NCBI RefSeq assembly: GCF_002374315.1
Contig: NZ_NWUX01000002.1
Span: 191,150-255,149, forward strand
Direction: 5' to 3'
Length of the DNA: 64,000 bases
Source: Vreelandella nigrificans
GTDB taxonomy: Bacteria > Pseudomonadota > Gammaproteobacteria > Pseudomonadales > Halomonadaceae
Part shown: positions 25,808 through 35,056 of the stretch, piece by piece
Layout of the letters: each line of letters starts with the position of its first letter
Position numbering within the stretch: the first letter of the stretch is position 1
Position numbers and translations under genes: made by a program
The notes under the pieces: generated by a model
Told to the model about the DNA's origin: nothing
What the model saw: only the letters and a program-made list of their open reading frames with translations
The model's database searches: none

Positions 25808-26749
25808 ATGGATAATATTGATCATTTCAATTTACGTTCGTTTGACCTCAACCTCATGATCGCGTTTGACGCAATGATGCAAGAGTTGAGTGTAACCAAA
25901 TCTGCTGAGAAGCTCCGCATTGGCCAGTCGGCAATGAGCCATCATTTATCGACGCTGCGGATGTTATTGCAGGATGACCTGTTCGTCCGTGTCGGGCAAA
26001 AAATGCAGCCGACAGCCAAGGCAAGAGCGCTGGCAGGGCCGGTGCGGGCTGCTTTGACCCAGGCGCAAAGTGCGCTGCAGGCAACGGATAGTTTTGAGCC
26101 ACAAACAGCAGACCGGGTTTTTCGGGTGGGTATTACCGGCGAAATGGAGATGGTTCTGCTGCCTGCATTGATGGATCGACTGCAGTCAACTGCACCGGGA
26201 GTCAGGCTACTAAGCCGTGCGGTGTCGGTCGAAACAGTGGAGCTAATGATGGATTCGGGCGAGATTGATTTGGCTATTGGCTGTAAACAGTCACGCCATC
26301 TTGGAGAAATGCTGTTCGAATCCAATGTGGTCTGCTGCTTTAATGCCGATCTCTGTCGATTAGCCCCGCCATTGTCACGTAACGACTATCTTGGCGCTCG
26401 ACATGCGGTTCTATCTCAGACGGGAAATATGGCGGGCTGTGTTGGTGATGCCTTGGCTGGATTGGGAATAGAGCTTGATGTCATCTTGGCAGCCGCTGAT
26501 TTTATGCCATTGCTTGCCGCAGCACGCAATGCACCGCTTGTGGCGACCGTGCCGAGAAGGATTGCCGAGCAGTATGCACCGCTATTCGGGCTGGCATTTT
26601 GTGACATGCCGATTCCTCTCAGTTTCCCGCCAGTAACCATGAATTGGGCGGTATGGGCAGACAAGGATGTTGGGTTAGTTTGGTTGCGAGATCAAATCAG
26701 GTTGGTGGTTGATTCTCTCGGAGTTGACTGTCCTCATAGCACGCCATGA
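25808..26749 (+). CDS. LysR-family transcriptional regulator
   Basis: About 313 aa. The N-terminal winged helix (LRSFDLNLMIAFDAMMQELS, TKSAEKLRIGQSAMSHHLST, LFVRVGQKMQPTAKA) is typical of the NodD/LeuO side of the family. A C-terminal substrate-binding domain follows. Start at ATG 25808, or 25799 three codons earlier. It is about 100 bases from the divergent MBL-fold gene, the classic layout of a LysR regulator and its target. Confidence 0.93.
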   Translation: MDNIDHFNLRSFDLNLMIAFDAMMQELSVTKSAEKLRIGQSAMSHHLSTLRMLLQDDLFVRVGQKMQPTAKARALAGPVRAALTQAQSALQATDSFEPQTADRVFRVGITGEMEMVLLPALMDRLQSTAPGVRLLSRAVSVETVELMMDSGEIDLAIGCKQSRHLGEMLFESNVVCCFNADLCRLAPPLSRNDYLGARHAVLSQTGNMAGCVGDALAGLGIELDVILAAADFMPLLAAARNAPLVATVPRRIAEQYAPLFGLAFCDMPIPLSFPPVTMNWAVWADKDVGLVWLRDQIRLVVDSLGVDCPHSTP

Positions 26750-26931
26750 TCCATTAAAGTTTACTGCGTACAGCCCCATTAGAAAGCGAGGCTAGCTTTG
26801 CCCGAATGCATCTTGCTAATGGCTCTTTACGGATAGAGAGCGGGGGAGCTGTCTGTGGTGGTGCTCTCTAGCTTTTCTATTTGCAGCCGTTTTATAGTGG
26901 AATCATCAACGTACAACCAAATGGTACGTCC

Positions 26932-27699
26932 ATGGTTCAGTTTGAGCTGCATAATCGCAATTTAGCCTCTGAGCAGGTCTCCCACTCCCACGATTTTCAC
27001 CAGTTAATTCTGGCGACATGCGGCGTCACGGAGCTTGCCATGGAGGGTCAAAGTGAGCGCGTTACGGCGCGCCGAGGCTGCTTGATCCCTTCGTCGCGGC
27101 ATCATGAGTATGTGGGCGATGGCTGCAACCGCACGCTGGTGCTGGATATTCCCATTGCCCATCTAGCCTCACTTGAAAAAGGCAGCGAGATTGAGCGCCT
27201 TTTTGATAAGCCGCGTTTTTTTACCGTACCTCCTGCGCTCAATCAACTGACCCATGCCCTGGCTCATCAATTAGAGCAGTGCCCTGCACTGCAAAATGAA
27301 ATTGCCGTGCTACTACTGCGGGCGCTGTATATGTACCTTCAAGGCGAGCCAAAACAGGTAGCCGACCAGATTGGGGTTCGCTGTGTTAGCGACCGGCTTG
27401 ATTTGGAACGCTTGGATGCTTGGCTTGACCAGCACTTAGCGGATGAAATTCGGGTTGAGCAGCTCGCTGCGTTATGTGCCTTAAGCCCTGGCCACTTTCA
27501 TGCCTGTTTTCGTGAGCTAACCGGTGTAACGCCGCTTACCTATGTGCAGCGTAGGCGCTTAGAGCATGCACGCACGTTGGTGCGTCATAGCGCACTCAGC
27601 CTTGGGCATATCGCCATGCTGGTCGGTTTTCGCGATCAGGGCAGTTTTTCCCGCGCCTATCGACGTCACTTTGAGCTTGCCCCTTCTTCAGATCGCTAG
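26932..27699 (+). CDS. AraC-family transcriptional regulator
   Basis: A regulator of about 255 aa. An N-terminal cupin-like sensing domain (VSHSHDFHQLILATCGVTEL) precedes the paired C-terminal helix-turn-helix (RVEQLAALCALSPGHFHACF and LGHIAMLVGFRDQGSFSRAY). I prefer ATG 26932 (MVQFELHNRN); an in-frame TTG at 26881 would add 17 residues. It precedes ridA and the dehydrogenase on the same strand and may control them. The 180 bases before it hold nothing else. Confidence 0.9.
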   Translation: MVQFELHNRNLASEQVSHSHDFHQLILATCGVTELAMEGQSERVTARRGCLIPSSRHHEYVGDGCNRTLVLDIPIAHLASLEKGSEIERLFDKPRFFTVPPALNQLTHALAHQLEQCPALQNEIAVLLLRALYMYLQGEPKQVADQIGVRCVSDRLDLERLDAWLDQHLADEIRVEQLAALCALSPGHFHACFRELTGVTPLTYVQRRRLEHARTLVRHSALSLGHIAMLVGFRDQGSFSRAYRRHFELAPSSDR

Positions 27700-27850
27700 T
27701 CCTTCGCCTGACCGTTAATGATAAAATTTTCTTGCCTGCATGACTTGCGGGCAAATCTACCTCAGCTTCGGGCAAGTAATTTTCCTGTAAGCGCTTTACT
27801 CTTTGAAGAATCCTTTTATACCAGCAGATACCCTCTTAAGGAGCAACACC

Positions 27851-28207
27851 ATGAGCGTTACTTACCAAGACAGCAATGCGCGTATGAGCCAAGTCGCGAT
27901 CCACAACGGTACTGTTTACCTCGCTGGCCAAGTGCCTGCGGATGCCACTGCGGATATGCGCGGCCAAACCGAGCAAGTGCTAACCCGCATTGATCAATTG
28001 CTAGCCCAAGCAGGTACCTCAAAAGAGCACCTGATTTCGGCGCAAGTCTGGGTTACTAGCATGGCGGAGTTCGACCAAATGAACGCGGCCTGGGACGCTT
28101 GGGTTGTGCCGGGACGCCCGCCCGTGCGTGCAGCACTTGAAGCCAAGCTCGCCAAGCCTGAGTGGAAAGTTGAAATCATGGTAGTAGCGGCGCTGCCGGG
28201 GGCCTGA
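27851..28207 (+). CDS. RidA-family enamine/imine deaminase
   Basis: A 118-aa RidA/YjgF protein with good AAGGAG site before ATG 27851. The fold signatures are HNGTVYLAGQVPADATADM, the central QAGTSKEHLISAQVWVTSM and PGRPPVRAALEAKL with the conserved arginine (PxxR). RidA proteins hydrolyse reactive imines such as 2-aminoacrylate made by PLP enzymes. One base separates its stop from the next gene, a cyclodeaminase-like enzyme that would make or reduce imines, so the pair fits a catabolic route for an amino acid. Confidence 0.92.
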   Translation: MSVTYQDSNARMSQVAIHNGTVYLAGQVPADATADMRGQTEQVLTRIDQLLAQAGTSKEHLISAQVWVTSMAEFDQMNAAWDAWVVPGRPPVRAALEAKLAKPEWKVEIMVVAALPGA

Positions 28208-28208
28208 T

Positions 28209-29144
28209 ATGCGGGTTGTTTCTGCTGAAGAAGTCGCTCACACGCTTAAGTGGGACGGCTTGATCAAGCGGCTACACACCACCTTTGTGAATGGCGTGGA
28301 GTCTCCTCCACGCCATCACCACGCCATGCATCGGCCAGATGGCGAAGCCACGATGCTACTCATGCCCGCCTGGGAAGCGGCGGGCTATATCGGCGTTAAA
28401 ATGGTCAATGTGTTTCCGCAAAATGCCGACTACGGTATTCCGGCGATTTCCGGACTTTACTTGCTCAGTGAGGGTAAGTACGGCCAGCCACTAGCCTGTA
28501 TTGATGGCAGTGAGTTAACCCGGCGCCGTACGGCGGCTGCCTCTGCCCTAGCTGCACAGGCATTGGCAAATGAAAACGCGGAGACGCTGCTGGTGGTGGG
28601 AACGGGCAAGCTAGCACCCATGGTGATTGAAGCCCACGCCAGCGTACGGCCTATCAAGCGGGTGCTTATCTGGGGGCGTAACCCTGGAAAAGCGACAGCG
28701 ATTGCAGACGAATACGCTGATCGCTTTGAAACCTCTGTGGTTGAAGAACTAGCAGAGGCCGTCGCTGAGGCGGACATTATTAGCTGTGTGACACTTTCCA
28801 CAGAACCTTTGATTAAAGGGGAGTGGCTAACGTCAGGCACACACCTTGATCTGATTGGTGCCTTCCGCCCCCAAATGCGCGAAACCGATGCCGAGTGTCT
28901 TCACCGAGCTGACGTGTTTGTTGATACCTATGCAGGTGCTAAAGGTGAAGCGGGCGATATTCTTCAAGCGATCGATGAAGGGGTATTCCGCTTTGAAGAC
29001 ATTAAGGCAGAGCTTGCTGAAGTACTGTCTGGTGAAAAAACTGGCCGTGCCAGTGAAGACACCATTACGCTGTTTAAATCGGTAGGCGCTTCGCTGGAAG
29101 ATTTAGCGGCTGCTATTGAGGTATGGGAAGCCCTGCCAGCCTAG
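28209..29144 (+). CDS. Ornithine cyclodeaminase/mu-crystallin family protein
   Basis: A 311-aa NAD(P)-binding enzyme of the OCD/mu-crystallin family. Substrate region: PPRHHHAMHRPDGEATMLLM and YIGVKMVNVFPQN. The Rossmann motif is LLVVGTGKLAPMVIEAH (GxGxxA), with LDLIGAFRPQMRETD further on. Members act as ornithine cyclodeaminase, alanine dehydrogenase, 1-pyrroline-2-carboxylate (ketimine) reductase or ectoine-breakdown EutC. I cannot pick one, but ketimine reductase fits the RidA partner directly upstream. Confidence 0.88.
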   Translation: MRVVSAEEVAHTLKWDGLIKRLHTTFVNGVESPPRHHHAMHRPDGEATMLLMPAWEAAGYIGVKMVNVFPQNADYGIPAISGLYLLSEGKYGQPLACIDGSELTRRRTAAASALAAQALANENAETLLVVGTGKLAPMVIEAHASVRPIKRVLIWGRNPGKATAIADEYADRFETSVVEELAEAVAEADIISCVTLSTEPLIKGEWLTSGTHLDLIGAFRPQMRETDAECLHRADVFVDTYAGAKGEAGDILQAIDEGVFRFEDIKAELAEVLSGEKTGRASEDTITLFKSVGASLEDLAAAIEVWEALPA

Positions 29145-29216
29145 CGCATTTCATTACAGCGCTTTTCATCGGGGCTCTTTTCTAATTAACGGGTTGCCAA
29201 GGATTGCGAACTAATC

Positions 29217-30248
29217 ATGAAATGCTTTTACCACCCCGATCAAGCCTACCATGCGCCAGCGACCTTTCTGTTGCGGGGGCAGCCGTCTCCTTCGCCGGAG
29301 GGGCCGGTACGCGCAGAGCTGCTTAGCAAAGGGCTAGCGGGCGTCGGTTTGACCTTAACAACGCCTGCGAAGGCGGATTCTCCCGTGCTACGCAAGCGGC
29401 TGGAGCAGATTCATACACCGCGTTACCTGACTTTTCTGGACACTATTTATGCCCGTTGGCAGCAACTGCCCAACGCGGCAGAATTTGTTGCCCCCAATAT
29501 TCACCCCTGTGGTGGCGGCCACCACTACCCGCGCCACCCCATTGGCCAAGCGGGCTGGCATTTGCACGATATGGCCTGCCCACTAAGCGCGACCAGTTTT
29601 CAAGGCGCGCTGGCTTCGGCTGCCAGCGCAGAAGCGGCGGCCGAAGAAGTACTCAATGGTGCCCCCACAGCCTACGCGCTGTGCCGGCCGCCGGGCCACC
29701 ATGCCGGGCCTGAGCGCGCCGGCGGTTTTTGCCTGCTGAACAATTCAGCGCTAGCCGCCACCGTACTGCGCGAGCGCTTTGCCAAGGTGGCGATCATTGA
29801 TGTGGACCTGCACCACGGCAATGGCACCCAGGATATTTTTTATAATCGCAGCGATGTCTGGACAGGTTCACTCCACGTCGACCCTAGCGACTTCTACCCG
29901 TTTTTTTGGGGAGGTGCTGACGAAGAGGGCTGCGAAGAGGGCGTAGGCGCTAATATTAATCTGCCGCTACCGCTAGGCAGCGACGGCGATGTCTACCTCG
30001 ATGCCCTGGCGATTCTAATTGACCACCTGCAGCGCTATGAGCCGGATGCCGTGGTGGTAGCATTAGGTTTAGACGCCCACAAAGATGACCCGCTAGCGGG
30101 GCTTAAGGTTGAAACTGAGGCGTTTGTTGAAGTAGGTAAACTTTTGGCAGCACTTTCGCTTCCCATGGTGATTGTTCAGGAGGGTGGCTACCCCACCGAG
30201 CATCTAAGTGCCAATCTGACTGCCTTTATGCAGGGTTTTACGGCATGA
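29217..30248 (+). CDS. Histone-deacetylase-family amidohydrolase (acetylpolyamine amidohydrolase-like)
   Basis: A 343-aa zinc deacetylase of the arginase/HDAC fold, the length of bacterial acetylpolyamine amidohydrolases. Visible are CRPPGHHAG (His161/His162), the zinc ligands D197 and H199 in IDVDLHHGNGTQDIFY, D286 in ALGLDAHKDDPL, and the tyrosine block QEGGYPTEHL. It should remove an acyl group from an amine or amino acid. It overlaps the next gene, another member of the family, by 4 bases. A third copy is at 41173, closer in length and layout to this one. Confidence 0.92.
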   Translation: MKCFYHPDQAYHAPATFLLRGQPSPSPEGPVRAELLSKGLAGVGLTLTTPAKADSPVLRKRLEQIHTPRYLTFLDTIYARWQQLPNAAEFVAPNIHPCGGGHHYPRHPIGQAGWHLHDMACPLSATSFQGALASAASAEAAAEEVLNGAPTAYALCRPPGHHAGPERAGGFCLLNNSALAATVLRERFAKVAIIDVDLHHGNGTQDIFYNRSDVWTGSLHVDPSDFYPFFWGGADEEGCEEGVGANINLPLPLGSDGDVYLDALAILIDHLQRYEPDAVVVALGLDAHKDDPLAGLKVETEAFVEVGKLLAALSLPMVIVQEGGYPTEHLSANLTAFMQGFTA

Positions 30249-31351
30249 GCAGTACTGGCTTCTATTGGCACGAACGCTGCTTCTGGCATGACCAGGGCGC
30301 GATAGGGGTGTTTTCTGCGCCCGGTGAGTTTTTGCAGCCCCAGGCCGCCTCGGAAAGCCCGGAGAGCAAACGGCGGCTGAAAAATATCCTGGAAGTCAGC
30401 GGGCTGATTGACGAGCTTCAGGTGGTGAAACCACCCGCCGCCGCGCTGGATGACCTGCTACGTTTTCATACCCCGCGCTATCTGGAACAACTGCAGGCGG
30501 GGGATAAAGCCCGGGGCGGCAATGGCGGCGACTGCGCACCTTACATGCCCGGTAGTTGGGCGGCGGCCACGCAGTCCGCAGGGCTGGCCATTGCCGCCGT
30601 TGAGGCCGTGGCGCTGGGAAAGGTGAGCAACGCCTACGCCCTATGCCGCCCGCCGGGGCACCATGCAGAAGCCGATCAAGGCCGTGGCTTCTGCCTGCTG
30701 GGCAATATCCCCGTGGCGGTAATGCGCGCCCGGGCCTTGGGGCAGGTGAACCGTGTGGCGATACTCGATTGGGATGTTCATCACGGCAACAGTCAGCAGG
30801 CGGCGTTTTATGGCGAGCCTGATGTGTTGACCGTCTCACTCCACCAAGCGGCTAACTATCCGCTGGAAACCGGCAGTTTTGACGAGCAGGGCGAAGGCGC
30901 CGGCCTGGGCGCCAATCTCAACCTGCCGTTGCCGCCGGGCTGTGGCCTAGGCGCCTATGCCTACGCCATGGAAAAACTGGTGCTGCCCACGTTGGAAGCC
31001 TTTAACCCCGAGCTCATCGTGGTGGCCTGCGGTTACGATGCCTGCGCTAAAGATCCCTTAGGCAAAATGTTGCTCAATAGCCAAGCGTTCGCCACCATGA
31101 CCGCTCAGCTTAAAGCGCTGGCCGAGCGCTGCTGTGAAGGCAAGCTAGTGTTTGTACACGAAGGCGGCTATTCGGAAGGCTATGTGCCGCTCTGCGGCCA
31201 CGCAGTGATCCAGACCCTGGCAGGCAGCGACATTGCCGTGCCCGACCCGCAAAACGATGAAATTGCCGCCTGGGGCTATCAGGCCCTGCAACCGCACCAG
31301 CAGACATTGATCGATGGCTGGTGCCAACAGTGGGAGCAAACAACCCGATGA
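30245..31351 (+). CDS. Histone-deacetylase-family amidohydrolase, class II-like
   Basis: A 368-aa HDAC-family enzyme of a different branch from its neighbours. It starts with FYWHERCFWHDQGAIGVFSA, as in bacterial HDAH/class II-like enzymes. The catalytic set is CRPPGHHAEADQGRGFC (H139/H140), D177 and H179 in LDWDVHHGNSQQ, D265 in ACGYDACAKDPLG and HEGGYSEGYV. It is translationally coupled (ATGA) on both sides, to the first deacetylase and to the aminotransferase downstream. Two non-identical deacetylases in one operon suggest two acylated intermediates or substrates. Confidence 0.92.
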   Translation: MSSTGFYWHERCFWHDQGAIGVFSAPGEFLQPQAASESPESKRRLKNILEVSGLIDELQVVKPPAAALDDLLRFHTPRYLEQLQAGDKARGGNGGDCAPYMPGSWAAATQSAGLAIAAVEAVALGKVSNAYALCRPPGHHAEADQGRGFCLLGNIPVAVMRARALGQVNRVAILDWDVHHGNSQQAAFYGEPDVLTVSLHQAANYPLETGSFDEQGEGAGLGANLNLPLPPGCGLGAYAYAMEKLVLPTLEAFNPELIVVACGYDACAKDPLGKMLLNSQAFATMTAQLKALAERCCEGKLVFVHEGGYSEGYVPLCGHAVIQTLAGSDIAVPDPQNDEIAAWGYQALQPHQQTLIDGWCQQWEQTTR

Positions 31352-32301
31352 CACCGCTTTATGATCGCGATGGCTGGATTTGGCAGGATGGTGAGTGGCG
31401 GGAATGGCGTGAGGCTAAAGTGCATGTGTTGACTCATACGATGCACTACGGAATGGGCTGTTTTGAGGGCGTGCGCGCCTACGCTGGCCCCAGCGGCACG
31501 CATCTATTTCGCGCGGCTGAACATACCCGCCGCTTGGCAGAAAGTGCTCATTCGCTGGATATGCCGCTGCCGTTTAGTGAAGCGGAGCTGATCGATGCAC
31601 AGCGCCAGTGCCTAGCGAAAAACAACCTGGGCAATGCCTATCTCAAGCCCACGGTATTTTTCGGCGCGGAAGGCATGGGACTGCGTGCTCAAGGATTAAC
31701 CACCCACGTCATGGTGGCCGCCTGGGATTTGGGGCCCTACATCTCGCCCCATGCCACCACCCACGGCTTGCGCGCGCTGACCTCTTCCTGGGCGCGCCAC
31801 CACGTCAATATCAGCCTCTGCCGGGCGAAGACTAACGGCCATTACGTCAATTCGATACTGGCACTGAACACGGCGATCAAAGCCGGGTTTGATGAAACCA
31901 TTATGCTCGACCCTGAAGGCTATGTGGCCGAGGCCTCGGCAGCCAACGTCTTTTTGCTCCGGGATGGCGTGCTGCACACCCCGGAAGTGACCTCCTGCCT
32001 GCAAGGCATCACCCGGGATAGCGTGATTCAGCTGGCGCAAAAAGTGTTGGGCATCGAGGTGCGCGAGCGGCGGATAACCCGCGACGAGTTATACACCGCC
32101 GATGAGGCGTTTTTAACTGGCACCGCCGCCGAGATACTCCCGCTTCGCGAGCTGGATGGTCGCCGCATTGGTGGACGTGCTGGCGCACCACCCGTCAACG
32201 AACCCATCAGCCAAGACAGCGTCACTGCTCAACTACAGGCTCTATATCGTCAGGCGGTGCGGGGTGAGCTGGATGATTTCAGGCATTGGTTAACGCCTTA
32301 G
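31348..32301 (+). CDS. Branched-chain-type (class IV) aminotransferase
   Basis: A 317-aa fold-type IV PLP aminotransferase. Seen: DGWIWQDGEWREWREAKVHV, MHYGMGCFEGVRAY, the lysine region SLCRAKTNGHYVNSILALN, and EGYVAEASAANVFLLRDG. It resembles IlvE but in this setting it may act on a released amino acid or amine in the catabolic route rather than in leucine/valine synthesis. ATG 31348 overlaps the stop of the deacetylase gene (ATGA), so the two are co-translated. Confidence 0.92.
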   Translation: MTPLYDRDGWIWQDGEWREWREAKVHVLTHTMHYGMGCFEGVRAYAGPSGTHLFRAAEHTRRLAESAHSLDMPLPFSEAELIDAQRQCLAKNNLGNAYLKPTVFFGAEGMGLRAQGLTTHVMVAAWDLGPYISPHATTHGLRALTSSWARHHVNISLCRAKTNGHYVNSILALNTAIKAGFDETIMLDPEGYVAEASAANVFLLRDGVLHTPEVTSCLQGITRDSVIQLAQKVLGIEVRERRITRDELYTADEAFLTGTAAEILPLRELDGRRIGGRAGAPPVNEPISQDSVTAQLQALYRQAVRGELDDFRHWLTP

Positions 32302-32333
32302 GGCTATTGTGGCGGGCAATCAGCATGCCCCGA

Positions 32334-32430
32334 TGCGAGGGCAGGTTTCCGCGAGGGCGCTGTGAACCCGTCCATGGGCGCTACTTTTGTCATCCATGAC
32401 AAAAGACCCTCGCTCCAACCTGCCCTCGCA
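32334..32430. repeat. Nested inverted-repeat element between converging genes
   Basis: The outer arms TGCGAGGGCAGGTT (32334-32347) and AACCTGCCCTCGCA (32417-32430) pair perfectly. Inside are GCGAGGG/CCCTCGC and a 10-bp hairpin CTTTTGTCAT/ATGACAAAAG. It fills the gap between the two aminotransferase genes and could end transcription from both sides. Its look is that of a dispersed REP/BIME-like intergenic repeat. Confidence 0.7.
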
Positions 32431-32455
32431 CCTAGTGACCAATTTACCAAGTTAA

Positions 32456-33565
32456 TCAGGCGTACTCTTTAATAGCCTGTTCAAGGGAGTCCAATCTTCC
32501 GGGTTCCAACGCGGCTTGCACGGCGGTAATACGTATCACATTGGCCAGCTCTGGGTGCGCCAAACGAGCGACCAAAACGCCTTCGGCAAGCAGTTGCTGG
32601 TGTACCTCAGCGGCGAGTTCGGCGCTGGGCAGGCGAATGCCGATAAAATTGGTGGCGCTGGGCAGTACGTCGGCACCCAATGCGCGGAAGCGCTCAGCCA
32701 ACTGCTCCCGGCGGGCTTTTACATCGGCAACGTGTTGGTGAACCTCGTCAGGGTGGTCGAGCACCACTTCCGCAGCAGCCAGGGTTAGCGACGATACCGC
32801 GTAGTGAATGCGCACCTTCATCATCATCGCCAACACTTCAGGGTCAGCGATGGCGTAGCCAATGCGCAGCCCCGCCAGGCCGTGAGCCTTGGAGAGTGTG
32901 CGTAGGCGAATCACCCCTGGGATTGCTTTACCAGCGAACTCGCTGTTGGCGTCATCGCGGAAGTCCCCATAGGCTTCGTCCAGCAGCAGCCAGCAGGTGT
33001 CCGGCAGCGCCTCACGTAGCTTGAGAATGGCGCTGTCGCTATGCAAATGACCGCTGGGGTTATCCGGGTTGGCCAAGTACACCAGCCGGGCGTTTTCCTG
33101 ATGGGCAGTCGCCGCCAGGGCTTCCAGGTCAGGAGCTAAGATGCCCGGCGCTTCATAGTAGCTGGGCTCAATCAGGTGGCATCCCTGGCCTTTGGCGAAA
33201 TAGCCAAAGGTGGGGTAGGTTCCCGCCGTGCAGACCACCGTTTCACCGGGCATACAGGTAGTGCGCAGGGCCAGGGCGATTAAGCTATCAGCACCAGCAT
33301 CGACCAACAGCGTTTCTAGCGGAATATTCTGCTGAGCACTCAAGCGTTGGCGCACCCCCAGTGCCTCGGCATCGCCATAGCAGTAAACGTGTTCGGTCAG
33401 GGCATCGCCAAAGTGCTCACGCAGGGCGCGGTGGGGCATATCCAGGCCTTCGTTAGAGCCCAGCCGGTGGGGTATCTCCTTTCCAATGCGGCGCTCTAAT
33501 ACTTTGATACCCGGGAAGGGGTTATGCGGGCCTTCGCCAGTTAAGTGCTGGGGATAACGGGGCAT
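32456..33565 (-). CDS. HisC-like class I/II aminotransferase
   Basis: A 369-aa fold-type I PLP enzyme similar to histidinol-phosphate aminotransferases. Substrate-side residues YLANPDNPSGHLHSD and the PLP lysine in RLRTLSKAHGLAGLRIGYAI are clear. Since no his genes are nearby and it lies beside an oxidase and a transporter, a catabolic or paralogue role is more likely than histidine synthesis. It is 46 bases after the FAD oxidase gene on the same strand. Confidence 0.88.
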   Translation of the reverse strand: MPRYPQHLTGEGPHNPFPGIKVLERRIGKEIPHRLGSNEGLDMPHRALREHFGDALTEHVYCYGDAEALGVRQRLSAQQNIPLETLLVDAGADSLIALALRTTCMPGETVVCTAGTYPTFGYFAKGQGCHLIEPSYYEAPGILAPDLEALAATAHQENARLVYLANPDNPSGHLHSDSAILKLREALPDTCWLLLDEAYGDFRDDANSEFAGKAIPGVIRLRTLSKAHGLAGLRIGYAIADPEVLAMMMKVRIHYAVSSLTLAAAEVVLDHPDEVHQHVADVKARREQLAERFRALGADVLPSATNFIGIRLPSAELAAEVHQQLLAEGVLVARLAHPELANVIRITAVQAALEPGRLDSLEQAIKEYA

Positions 33566-33611
33566 AGAAAGTCCTAAAACAGTAAAAGTGTTAATAAGTA
33601 ACTTAAAGCGT

Positions 33612-34994
33612 TTATTGAAGCACTTTACCGCGATTCAATAAATTCAGCGGGTCTAGCGCCTGCTTAAGGGTATACATCAGCTCGATTTCGGCGCTGGAGC
33701 GACAGGTACTTAACCAAGGGCGCTTCTCCAGACCGATGCCGTGTTCGGCCGAGACCGAACCGCCCAGCGCTGCTAGCGGCTGATAGACCATCGCTTCCAC
33801 TTCGCGGCGAACCTCCACTTCAGCGCTTCCCGCGCAAACCGAAATATGCAGATTGCCATCGCCCAGGTGGCCAAACACCACCAAACGCGCCTCGGGCCAG
33901 CGCTGGGTTAGCTGCGCTTCCAAGGCATTGGTGTAGCGCTGCATATCGGCAATCGGCAGGCTGACATCGAAGGTGAGTACCGGCGCAAGGCCCTTGACCA
34001 GTCCCTCAATATCTTCACGAATCGCCCATAGTCCGTCGCGCTGGGTAGTCGACTGTGCAATCACCGCATCCACAATCAGCTTGCTCTCTAACGCGCTTTC
34101 TAATGCTTCGCTGAACTGGTTGGCATTGCGCTCGCTATCGCTGCCCAGGGAATCAATGATCACATAAAAGGGATGTTCAGTGGCAATCGGCGGGGTGTGG
34201 CGGCCCAAGGTTTCAGTGAGTAGCCGATAGTAGTTTTGCCACATCACCTCAAAAGCACCCAGGCCTCCGCCGAGCGCTTTGCCCATATGGCTGAGCAGCC
34301 GGGTTAATGCCTCAAACGAAGGGCAGGCCACCATCGCCGTTTGCTCGCTAGGCGTAGGGGGCTGCAGGCGCAGCACTGCACGGGTCACAATCCCCAGGGT
34401 GCCTTCGCTACCGATAAACAGCTGCTTTAAATCGAAACCGGCGTTGTTTTTCAACATGCGGTTCATGGAGCTGACCACGCGGCCATCGGCCATTACCGCC
34501 TCCAGGCCGAGTACCTGCTGGCGCATCATGCCGTAGCGAATCACCCGCACGCCGCCAGCGTTGGTGGCGATATTGCCGCCAATGGTGCAACTGCCCCGAG
34601 CGCCCAGATCCAGCGGGAACTGTAGGCCAACTTCTCTAGCGGCCTCCTGAACCCGTTGCAGCGGAGCGCCTGCTTGTACGGTGAGGGTACCGCCCACTTG
34701 GTCAATCGCTTCGATCACGCTCATGCGTTCAAGGGAAATCACCAGCTCATCCGGGCTAGCTTCTGCACCGTGCACCAACCCGGTTAAGCCGCCGTGGGTA
34801 ACCACTGGCTGCTGCACGGCGTGGCAAGCCCGCATCACGGCGGCGACTTGTTCGGTATCCGCTGGGCGCACAATTGCTCCCGCCTGGCAGGGGGCACCAG
34901 TCATCCAATCCACTCGGCGGCTGCGCACATCGTCGCCGGTCAATACATGGGCCGGGCCGACAATAGCGCGCAGCGCCTCCAGGGTTATCTGCAT
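33612..34994 (-). CDS. FAD-linked oxidase (GlcD/D-2-hydroxyacid dehydrogenase family)
   Basis: A 460-aa PCMH-type flavoprotein. The N-terminal FAD domain has VVTHGGLTGLVHGAEASPDE and GGNIATNAGGVRVIRYGMMR. The C-terminal FAD-oxidase domain has VVFGHLGDGNLHISVCAG and SAEHGIGLEKRPWL. Relatives oxidise D-2-hydroxy acids such as D-lactate, glycolate or D-2-hydroxyglutarate. A hydroxy acid would be a plausible product after transamination and reduction in this cluster, but the substrate is unknown. Confidence 0.92.
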   Translation of the reverse strand: MQITLEALRAIVGPAHVLTGDDVRSRRVDWMTGAPCQAGAIVRPADTEQVAAVMRACHAVQQPVVTHGGLTGLVHGAEASPDELVISLERMSVIEAIDQVGGTLTVQAGAPLQRVQEAAREVGLQFPLDLGARGSCTIGGNIATNAGGVRVIRYGMMRQQVLGLEAVMADGRVVSSMNRMLKNNAGFDLKQLFIGSEGTLGIVTRAVLRLQPPTPSEQTAMVACPSFEALTRLLSHMGKALGGGLGAFEVMWQNYYRLLTETLGRHTPPIATEHPFYVIIDSLGSDSERNANQFSEALESALESKLIVDAVIAQSTTQRDGLWAIREDIEGLVKGLAPVLTFDVSLPIADMQRYTNALEAQLTQRWPEARLVVFGHLGDGNLHISVCAGSAEVEVRREVEAMVYQPLAALGGSVSAEHGIGLEKRPWLSTCRSSAEIELMYTLKQALDPLNLLNRGKVLQ

Positions 34995-35056
34995 GATTGT
35001 TCCTTAACGCATTTTGTCCATATTAAACCAGCTATTGAAAAGCCTGTTCTGCAAAC

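Noticed and set aside
28209-29144. Ectoine-breakdown enzyme EutC
   Set aside because: It belongs to the same broad family, but no EutB, EutD or EutE gene is nearby, so the specific name is not supported.
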